This document shows, one piece after another, positions 6,454 through 12,440 of a stretch of 15,624 bases of DNA. Each line of letters begins with the position of its first letter. Position 1 is the first letter of the stretch. Made by a program: the position numbers and the translations under genes. This stretch comes from Opitutia bacterium UBA5964 (GTDB taxonomy: Bacteria > Verrucomicrobiota > Verrucomicrobiia > Opitutales > Coraliomargaritaceae): assembly GCA_002430605.1 (NCBI GenBank), contig DJBY01000093.1, positions 1 through 15,624 of the forward strand, written 5' to 3'. Under the pieces are notes generated by a model. The model did not search any database. It saw only the letters and a list, made by a program, of their open reading frames with translations, and had not been told where the DNA came from.

Positions 6454-8809
6454 TCGCGGCGTCTAGGCTTCCCTCGATCAGGCGCTGCATCCCTACCAAC
6501 TTAGAGCGCTCCTTCGAGACCGTTTGCCCCGCTGGAACTACCCCCAGTAAGGTCTGCGAAGACTTTGATCCTGATGCGGCACAGATCTGTCTGCATAATT
6601 CGAGACCAGCGGCCTCTTTTCCCATCCCGATAAACACCACATTATAACGACGGCGCTGAAAGGCATCCGCACTTAAGTCATAACTCGGAGCGTGGTGCGG
6701 CGCGTAGCCCAACTGGCGACAGGCAAGCAACAGCTGCTCCATCTCGTCACGATCTCCGACCACCAAAATATCGCAAGGGTGCTGTTCGACAATACGCTCC
6801 ACCACCTCAGCTAGACTAGCTGGCGAAGGGGACATTGCAGGGACATCCCCGATCAACTTGGTCCGCACCACAAAACCAAATACAGATCCCTCGCCCTCGC
6901 GACTTTCCAGCCAAATCCGTCCACCCATGGCATTGACCAAGCGCTTGCAGATCGCTAACCCGAGCCCGGTGCCGCCATACTTACGAGTCGTCGATGCATC
7001 CACTTGGCTAAATGCTTCAAACAGCAGATGTTGCCGATCTTTCGGAATGCCAATTCCGCTATCACTCACTAATACCTCAAGATAGTCATGGTCGAGTTGA
7101 TCGAGATATCCGATCGGCTCCAAGGGATCGGGACGACGCGCCAAAGGCAATTCACTTAACTGAATAGGACGCACGGCGATCTCGACTTCTCCCGCATCGG
7201 TAAACTTCAGTGCGTTTGCCAACAAATTTTGTACGATCTGCCGCAATCGCTCCATGTCACCCAGCGCAAACTCTGTGAGTGCCGGATCTACAGACAGCCG
7301 AAGCGTAACATTGAGCTCGGCAGCTCGAATCTTAAAGAGCTTTACACAATCCTCAAAGCACAGATGCAACGGAAATTCCTGCATCTCCAAATCCAAGCGT
7401 CCAGCCTCAATCTTCGAGAAATCTAAGATGTCATTAACCAGAAAGAGCAGACTCTTACCGCTCGAATAGATCGTCTGCGACAAGTCCAGTTGCTCCTCGT
7501 TCAACTCACTCTCGCTCAAGAAGCTCGACAACCCAATGATTGCATTCAAAGGCGTGCGAATCTCATGAGAGATCGTCGCGATAAAATGCCCCTTTGCCCG
7601 ATTACCCGCCTCTGCTCGATCCTTCGCCTGGTTCAAATCGATCTCAATACGCTTACGCACTGAGATATCCTGCATCGTCCCCATGATTCGAGTCGCACGG
7701 CCGAACGCATCACGGTCTTGCACCACCACCCGGTCTTGCACCCAAATGGATTCAGCGGCGCCCTTAAAGATACGATAATCGATCTCTAGTGGCTCCGATC
7801 CATCCCCAATGAATCTCACATACGCCGCCAACACTCGATCACGATCATCCGGATGAATGCGCTCCTGCCATTCCTTTTTATGATCCTGCACATTCACCGA
7901 GTCCAATTCCAGAATACGGGACCAATTTACATCACGAAAGATCTCACCAGTGGTAAGATCCTGCTCCCAGAAGCCCATCTCCACTGTATCCAGCGCCATC
8001 CGCAAGCGATGCTCACTCAACCGAATCTGCTCCTCATAGAGGCGCAATGCCGTCTCATCAACCAGCAACGATAAGGTGCCCTCCCCCTCTGACTCATCAA
8101 TATAGACTTTCAAAGTTAACAAGGTCATCGAGCTCGACCGTCCAGTATTATTCATCAAATCAACATGCTGGTAACGTATCGTACCATCATCCGAACTGAA
8201 TAGAGCCTCTCGGTCTGCCTCCCATTGCTCGCCGAGATCCACCGGGGGAGCCTTTAACTCTGAACTCATAACCTCGGACACGCTCATCGGAGAGAAACTC
8301 GCCCAGCGCTCATTGATAAAGACAGTGCGACCATCGCGCGATCGCACCCAAACACCGATCGGCAGTGCATCCAACACCCGATGCATTAAATACTCACGCT
8401 CGTCCGCCAGATCTACTGTGCGTAAATGATAGCCCACAACAATCGCACAGAAAAACGTAATCGAAATAAATAGAACCAACACCCCGACCGCAAACAACAG
8501 ATGCTCACCGAAAGAACCCTGCGCAAAGGGACCGACCCCAGACAACCACGCATAAGCTACGGTCAACACCAACAACGCTGCGATCGCCAGCGCGCCAGTC
8601 ATTTGGAAGCGCAGTACCGCGCCAACTGCAAGCGCCATTACAAAAGGCAAAAGCAGTGGCTCCAGCACCCCACCATCGCCAATCGAATGGAACGTTAAGT
8701 TAAGAAAGACAGCAAACACAGCCAAGCTGATCGACAACTCGACATAACTCCAACCCCGAGTATTTATTTGACCCAAAGAGATCGATTCTGGCACCTTTAT
8801 TCGCTTCAT
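6410..8809 (-). CDS. Membrane sensor histidine kinase with two PAS domains and a degenerate receiver
   Basis: A 799-residue protein. Four hydrophobic helices lie at about 24-40, 50-66, 72-90 and 103-127. A PAS-like domain spans about 138-250 and a PAS_3-type domain about 262-385 (ERIHPDDRDRV, then MGTMQDISVRKR). HisKA has SHEIRTPLNA with phospho-acceptor His415. HATPase_c has the N box (N528, N532), DSGIGIP (583-589) and GTGLGLAI (613-620). Residues 679-795 resemble a receiver, but the usual Asp is Gly728 (VVFIGMGK) and the conserved C-terminal Lys region is altered, so normal phosphorelay through it is unlikely. The kinase core itself looks intact, so autophosphorylation is expected. No response-regulator gene adjoins it; the partner is unknown. 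It diverges from dapF and its 3' end overlaps leuA. The ATG at 8807-8809 opens a plausible cytoplasmic N-terminus. Confidence 0.92.
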   Translation of the reverse strand: MKRIKVPESISLGQINTRGWSYVELSISLAVFAVFLNLTFHSIGDGGVLEPLLLPFVMALAVGAVLRFQMTGALAIAALLVLTVAYAWLSGVGPFAQGSFGEHLLFAVGVLVLFISITFFCAIVVGYHLRTVDLADEREYLMHRVLDALPIGVWVRSRDGRTVFINERWASFSPMSVSEVMSSELKAPPVDLGEQWEADREALFSSDDGTIRYQHVDLMNNTGRSSSMTLLTLKVYIDESEGEGTLSLLVDETALRLYEEQIRLSEHRLRMALDTVEMGFWEQDLTTGEIFRDVNWSRILELDSVNVQDHKKEWQERIHPDDRDRVLAAYVRFIGDGSEPLEIDYRIFKGAAESIWVQDRVVVQDRDAFGRATRIMGTMQDISVRKRIEIDLNQAKDRAEAGNRAKGHFIATISHEIRTPLNAIIGLSSFLSESELNEEQLDLSQTIYSSGKSLLFLVNDILDFSKIEAGRLDLEMQEFPLHLCFEDCVKLFKIRAAELNVTLRLSVDPALTEFALGDMERLRQIVQNLLANALKFTDAGEVEIAVRPIQLSELPLARRPDPLEPIGYLDQLDHDYLEVLVSDSGIGIPKDRQHLLFEAFSQVDASTTRKYGGTGLGLAICKRLVNAMGGRIWLESREGEGSVFGFVVRTKLIGDVPAMSPSPASLAEVVERIVEQHPCDILVVGDRDEMEQLLLACRQLGYAPHHAPSYDLSADAFQRRRYNVVFIGMGKEAAGLELCRQICAASGSKSSQTLLGVVPAGQTVSKERSKLVGMQRLIEGSLDAATIRDVILDVLHEHD

Positions 8810-8979
8810 TCTATTCGCTTATCTTGACAATTTTATCCAAAAATAAAGCATTCAAGACAAGCGGAGATTCCGCAAGCCTTTAGCGACACGACCACTCATC
8901 GCGCAATCCCAGCTGCTCAGCCATTCGGCTACAATCGGCAGACTGATACGTCCGCACTCTAGGCTAAAATCCAATCACT
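8810..8979. promoter_or_regulatory. Divergent promoter region between the histidine kinase and the dapF-like gene
   Basis: 170 nt. TTGACA lies at 8824-8829 on the + strand, and TAAAAT on the - strand (8830-8835 read in reverse) could be a -10 for the kinase. Neither has a convincing partner element at standard spacing. GCGGA-GAT-TCCGC at 8861-8873 is a perfect 5-3-5 palindrome of the same geometry as two in the leuA upstream cluster. No gene was recognised here. Confidence 0.3.
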
Positions 8980-9837
8980 ATGAAATTCTCTAAATACCAC
9001 GCACTCGGAAACGACTATCTCGTCCTCGACCCAAAAGACGCCAGCGAGCTACCTAACCAACAAGACACTGTGCGCATTTGCCACCGCAACTTCGGCCTCG
9101 GCTCCGATGGTATCCTCTATGGGCCACTCGCCACCGACAAAGCCGACTTCGGTCTGCGAATCATGAATCCTGACGGTAGCGAAGCCGAAAAGAGCGGCAA
9201 CGGACTGCGGATCTTCGCCCGCTACCTCTATGATATTGGCAAAGTCCGCAACGACGCCTTTACCGTTGATACACTCGGAGGCGTCGTCACCTGTAAGATC
9301 AGCGACGGTGCCGCCTCGATCACGGTTGATATGGGAAAAGTACGCTTCGCGATGGACCACATCCCCGTCGATGGCCCCGAACAGGCGGATCACGACATCG
9401 CCCAGCAACTGATCATCAACGGCACCGACTACACCGTCTATCTTGCCGACATCGGCAATCCTCACTGCGTCGTGCCACTTGCCGAGATCTCCGAGAAACT
9501 CGCCTGCACAGACGGCGCGGCGATCGAAGTCGATCCGAGCTTCCCTAACCGCACCAACGTGCAGTTCCTCAAAATCCTCGACCGCAACAACATCCAGATC
9601 GAAATATGGGAGCGTGGCGCAGGCTACACCCTCGCATCGGGCTCCAGTAGCAGTGCCTCCGCCGCGGTGGCTCACCGAATCGGCCTCTGCGATCGCGCGA
9701 TCACCGTGCACATGCCCGGCGGCAAGATCGCGATCGAAATCGGCGACGACTACGCAGTGCGAATGACAGGCCCTGCCACCCGCGTGGCTGACATGGACTT
9801 CGACCTCGAAGCCCTCGACTTCAGCGTCAAAGACTAA
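8980..9837 (+). CDS. dapF: Diaminopimelate epimerase-family protein with Ser in place of both catalytic Cys
   Basis: At 285 residues it has the usual DapF length and fold markers: KYHALGNDYLV (5-15), GSDGIL (41-46), MNPDGSEAE (62-70), GNPHC (159-163) and ERGAGYT (211-217). Classical DapF interconverts LL- and meso-diaminopimelate in the cytosol with two cysteines on opposite faces of the substrate, in CGNG and ACGTGA motifs. Here these read SGNG (Ser72, codon AGC) and ASGSSSSA (Ser220, codon TCG). Everything around them is well conserved and the frame is intact, so this is not decay. Either it is a serine-type subfamily with a different or slower reaction, or it is non-epimerising. I have an unverified recollection that a Ser-type group is annotated as DapF in databases. 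The gene symbol marks the family only. Transcription appears to end at the palindrome at 9879-9906. Confidence 0.85.
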   Translation: MKFSKYHALGNDYLVLDPKDASELPNQQDTVRICHRNFGLGSDGILYGPLATDKADFGLRIMNPDGSEAEKSGNGLRIFARYLYDIGKVRNDAFTVDTLGGVVTCKISDGAASITVDMGKVRFAMDHIPVDGPEQADHDIAQQLIINGTDYTVYLADIGNPHCVVPLAEISEKLACTDGAAIEVDPSFPNRTNVQFLKILDRNNIQIEIWERGAGYTLASGSSSSASAAVAHRIGLCDRAITVHMPGGKIAIEIGDDYAVRMTGPATRVADMDFDLEALDFSVKD

Positions 9838-9847
9838 TTCCTCTCAG

Positions 9848-9872
9848 GTCTCAGCCCTGAAGTCTCAGCCCT
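9848..9872. repeat. Two 11-bp direct repeats, period 14, after dapF
   Basis: GTCTCAGCCCT occurs at 9848-9858 and again at 9862-9872, followed by a partial CAGCTCTC. It lies between the dapF stop and the terminator-like palindrome. No function is evident; it may be a remnant of a low-complexity intergenic repeat. Confidence 0.5.
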
Positions 9873-9878
9873 CAGCTC

Positions 9879-9906
9879 TCAAAGCCCACCGCGCGGTGGG
9901 CTTTGA
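9879..9906. terminator. Perfect 12-bp palindrome after dapF, probable terminator
   Basis: TCAAAGCCCACC (9879-9890) pairs exactly with GGTGGGCTTTGA (9895-9906) around a GCGC loop. It begins about 40 nt after the dapF stop, where a terminator is expected. Only a CTTTGA, not a long T-run, follows the GC stem, so termination may be modest. It is symmetric and could work in both directions. Confidence 0.65.
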
Positions 9907-9943
9907 TACGCTGATCAGTCTCACAGGAGGGCACTTGATTTTT

Positions 9944-9960
9944 GCTAAAATGCCATTAGC
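9944..9960. promoter_or_regulatory. Short inverted repeat upstream of htpG
   Basis: GCTAA (9944-9948) and TTAGC (9956-9960) are reverse complements 7 nt apart, about 39 nt before the htpG ATG. TAAAAT at 9946-9951 inside it could serve as a -10 element, though no good -35 stands at 16-18 nt. It does not match the CIRCE heat-shock operator. A regulatory role is speculative. Confidence 0.2.
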
Positions 9961-9998
9961 GTCCCGCCTTTCAATTTCAAACAAATCCAACACAAATT

Positions 9999-11885
9999 AT
10001 GAGCACACACACACCCGAACGTCACGAATTCAAAGCGGAGGTCAAACAAGTCCTCGATATCGTGGTGCACTCTCTCTACACGGATAAGGAAATATTCGTC
10101 CGTGAGCTAATCTCGAACGCCTCCGATGCCACCGAGAAGCTGCGCCACACGCAGCTCTCCGAAAAAGACATCTTCGATGCAGATCTGGATCTAGAGATCC
10201 AAGTCACCTCCGACGAAGAAGCTGGCACCATCACGATCCAAGACTTCGGTATCGGCATGACGCACGGCGAGCTAATTGAGAACCTCGGCACCATTGCTCA
10301 CTCAGGCTCCAAAGCCTTCCTCAACGCCCTGAAAGCAGGCGGCGAGCGCAACGAAAACTTAATCGGCCAGTTCGGCGTAGGCTTCTACTCCGTCTTCATG
10401 GTAGCCGACTCCGTCAAGGTCTACACTCGCACTTGGCAACTCGAAGGCGAATGCCTCTGCTGGTCCAGCAACGGCGACGGCTCTTACGAGATCGAGCAAG
10501 TCGAAGGCGAGCGGCGCGGCACACGCATCGTCTTCACCCTTAAGGATGAGTATAAAGATTTCTCCAAAAAGGACACACTCGAAGGCATCATCAAGCGCTA
10601 CTCCAGCTTCGTGCAGTTCCCAATCAAGGTCGATGGCGACGAATTTAAAACCGTTCAAGCGCTCTGGCTTAAGGGCAAAGACGATATCACCGACGAGGAA
10701 TACAAAGCGTTCTACAAATTCCAGGCCAACGCCTTTGATGATCCACGCTTCTGGCTACACTTTGCCGCGGACGCACCGATTTCGATCAACACACTTCTCT
10801 TCGCTCCCACTGAAAACATGGAAGGCTTTGGCTTCGGTCGCATGGAGCCAGGCGTCGCGCTGTATTGCCGCAAGGTCCTTATTGACAGCGATCCCAAGGG
10901 CCTACTCCCCGATTGGCTGCGCTTCCTACGTGGCGTCGTCGATAGCGCCGACTTACCACTAAACATCTCCCGCGAATCAATGCAGGACAGCGCGTTGATT
11001 CAGAAGCTCAATAAAGTCATCACCAAGCGCTTCCTCAAGGCACTCGAAGAAAAGGCCAAGAACGAGCCCGAAGTGTTTAACGATTTCTGGAAGTCCTTCG
11101 GCATCTTCCTCAAGGAAGGTGTAACGACCGACTTCACGCATCGCGATCAGTTGCTCAAACTCCTTCGCTACGAATCTTCCTACACCGAAGTAGGCAGCAC
11201 CACCAGCTTCAGCGATTACCTCTCACGCGCACCCGAAGGCCAGAAGGAGATCTATTACCTCTATGGAGCCAGCCGCAGCGCGATCGAGACAGGGCCCTAC
11301 TTCGAAGCCTTCAAGGCGCGTAATGTCGAAGTGCTGTACCTCTACGAACCAATCGACGAGTTTGTGATGAACCACGCTCGCGCCTTTGAAGAGAAGAGCT
11401 TCATCTCAGCCGACGCCGACGGCATCGACCTCGAAGCCATTGCGCCAGAGACTGACACCGACAAGGAAGACGCCTTGGCAGCAGACGCGGTCGAAGGGCT
11501 TTGCGCATTCATCAAAGAGAAGCTCGGTAAAGACGTCAGCGAAGTCGCCGCCAGTGACCGCCTCGTGGGTAGCCCTGCGATGATCGTCAACGGCGACAAG
11601 ATGATGACTACCCAAATGCGCAAGATGATGAAAGCTATGCAGCAACAGCAGCCAGGCGGCGATGCCAGCGCGATGGGTGCAGAGCCTCCCGTCAAACTGC
11701 AGATCAATCCGCGTCACATGCTGGTGAAAAACCTCGCCAACCTACGTGGCAGCGATGAGGCACTTGCTGGATTGATCATTGAGCAACTCCTCGACAATGC
11801 ACGCGTCGCAGCCGGACTCCTCGAAGATCCGTCTGCCATGATTCAGCGTAACTATAAGATTCTCGAGCAACTCAGCTCGAAATAA
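9999..11885 (+). CDS. htpG: Molecular chaperone HtpG (bacterial Hsp90)
   Basis: A 628-residue cytosolic ATP-dependent chaperone; family members are usually about 620-640 residues. Ordered motifs of the GHKL ATPase domain are ELISNASDATEKLR (helix with the catalytic Glu and Asn), DFGIGMT (ATP-lid Asp and Gly), IGQFGVGFYSVFMVAD, and GTRIVF closing the N-domain. The middle domain carries the conserved NISRES segment, and the C-terminal part ends with the dimerisation region (NPRHMLVKNLANLRG). The linker is short, as is usual for bacterial HtpG. The ATG at 9999 is followed by the typical EFKAEVKQ opening and is preceded by CAAATT rather than a Shine-Dalgarno sequence. It stands alone, between the dapF terminator and its own downstream hairpins. 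Heat-shock control is likely by family, but no sigma-32 or CIRCE site was recognised. Confidence 0.97.
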   Translation: MSTHTPERHEFKAEVKQVLDIVVHSLYTDKEIFVRELISNASDATEKLRHTQLSEKDIFDADLDLEIQVTSDEEAGTITIQDFGIGMTHGELIENLGTIAHSGSKAFLNALKAGGERNENLIGQFGVGFYSVFMVADSVKVYTRTWQLEGECLCWSSNGDGSYEIEQVEGERRGTRIVFTLKDEYKDFSKKDTLEGIIKRYSSFVQFPIKVDGDEFKTVQALWLKGKDDITDEEYKAFYKFQANAFDDPRFWLHFAADAPISINTLLFAPTENMEGFGFGRMEPGVALYCRKVLIDSDPKGLLPDWLRFLRGVVDSADLPLNISRESMQDSALIQKLNKVITKRFLKALEEKAKNEPEVFNDFWKSFGIFLKEGVTTDFTHRDQLLKLLRYESSYTEVGSTTSFSDYLSRAPEGQKEIYYLYGASRSAIETGPYFEAFKARNVEVLYLYEPIDEFVMNHARAFEEKSFISADADGIDLEAIAPETDTDKEDALAADAVEGLCAFIKEKLGKDVSEVAASDRLVGSPAMIVNGDKMMTTQMRKMMKAMQQQQPGGDASAMGAEPPVKLQINPRHMLVKNLANLRGSDEALAGLIIEQLLDNARVAAGLLEDPSAMIQRNYKILEQLSSK

Positions 11886-11902
11886 GGCGCGGTGATGACC
11901 CT

Positions 11903-11927
11903 CTGGCGTTACGCCAGTCGCTACAAA
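11903..11927 (-). repeat. REP-like palindrome with TTTGTAG lead, after htpG
   Basis: Read on the - strand this is TTTGTAG, CGA, then CTGGCG-TAA-CGCCAG. The core GGCGTAACGCC differs at only two of eleven bases from GGCGATACGCC at 4568-4578, which also follows TTTGTAG. Perfect 6-bp stem, 3-nt loop. The shared lead and core suggest two members of one dispersed repeat family in opposite orientation. Confidence 0.5.
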
Positions 11928-11935
11928 ATTCAGTT

Positions 11936-11958
11936 GCGCGCGGGTTTATCCCGCGCGC
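11936..11958. repeat. 9-bp GC-rich hairpin after htpG
   Basis: GCGCGCGGG (11936-11944) pairs perfectly with CCCGCGCGC (11950-11958) around TTTAT. No T-tract follows, so it is more likely part of the palindromic-repeat group or an mRNA 3' stabiliser than an intrinsic terminator. Confidence 0.5.
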
Positions 11959-12007
11959 TTCGGCTTAATCTTCGGACTCACCGCAAGAACGCCATATCAA
12001 CGCTGAC

Positions 12008-12044
12008 AAAAAACGCCGTCTTTCAGCCGAAAGGCGGCGTTTTT
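12008..12044. terminator. Bidirectional intrinsic terminator between htpG and the small lipoprotein
   Basis: AAAAACGCCG (12009-12018) pairs with CGGCGTTTTT (12035-12044). A G-T pair then continues into CTTT/AAAG, for 15 pairs around a CAGCCG loop. The run of A on the left and T on the right makes a U-tract on both transcripts. It lies between two converging genes, so it can end htpG transcription rightward and lipoprotein transcription leftward. Confidence 0.9.
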
Positions 12045-12067
12045 GTAAATACTAGACAGGCTGTCGA

Positions 12068-12259
12068 TTAATCGCGGTAGCCTGGGATTTCACCAGACTT
12101 GTATTGGTCCATCAACAAGCCTTCACTGTGGGCGTCATGAGGTTCGACCATGTCCGCTGCTGCGTTTTTGTCCGCCGCTGGCACCGTCTCATCAGTGGAA
12201 GCACACGCAGTAAAAAAGAGAGCGGCAACAAGAAGCGCTAGGAGATTTATAAATTTCAT
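12068..12259 (-). CDS. Small putative lipoprotein, 63 residues
   Basis: The N-terminus MKFINLLALLVAALFFTAC is a short charged start, a hydrophobic core and a lipobox-like FTAC with Cys19, so signal peptidase II processing and lipid attachment are expected. The mature 45 residues are acidic, low in complexity (Ala/Asp/Glu-rich) and end in DQYKSGEIPGYRD. No domain was recognised. The conserved-looking KSGEIPGYRD end may be the functional part. The ATG is preceded by CAAATT, the same lead as htpG. It has its own promoter space shared with divergent ppk1 and a good terminator 24 nt past its stop, so it looks like a real monocistronic gene. Function unknown; it resembles the many small anchored lipoproteins of Gram-negative bacteria only in general form. 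Confidence 0.8.
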   Translation of the reverse strand: MKFINLLALLVAALFFTACASTDETVPAADKNAAADMVEPHDAHSEGLLMDQYKSGEIPGYRD

Positions 12260-12440
12260 AATTTGAATATTAGTTATAGGTTCAATAACCAGTTTATGAT
12301 TTTACATAATAATGCAAACTCGATGAAGTAGTTTTATTTGAATTCGTTAACCGCTTAATTAAGGGCACGACAGGCCGCTGGCGGGCTTGCTTTAAGGGCC
12401 AAAGTGGCCAATTTGACTAGGGAGCTCATCCACTCCAATT
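12260..12440. promoter_or_regulatory. Divergent intergenic region between the lipoprotein gene and ppk1
   Basis: 181 nt, AT-rich on the lipoprotein side. It contains a perfect 10-bp palindrome CTTAATTAAG (12354-12363) and two direct copies of TTAAGGGC (12359-12366 and 12392-12399), 33 nt apart start to start. GTTAT/ATAAC forms a small inverted repeat close to the lipoprotein start. No PHO-box-like repeat was recognised before ppk1 and no confident -35/-10 pair could be assigned. Confidence 0.3.

Noticed and set aside
9049..9711. 220-codon frame antisense to the dapF-like gene
   Set aside because: It mirrors the codon bias of the dapF-like gene; the translation shows only Asp/Val/Ala-rich composition typical of an antisense shadow.
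9907..9998. CIRCE or sigma-32-type heat-shock element before htpG
   Set aside because: Only a 5-bp GCTAA/TTAGC inverted repeat with a 7-nt gap is present; it lacks the 9-bp arms and 9-nt spacing of CIRCE, and no clear sigma-32 promoter was seen.
10359..10658. 99-codon frame antisense to htpG
   Set aside because: Shadow of the highly conserved htpG reading frame, with no independent start context or domain.
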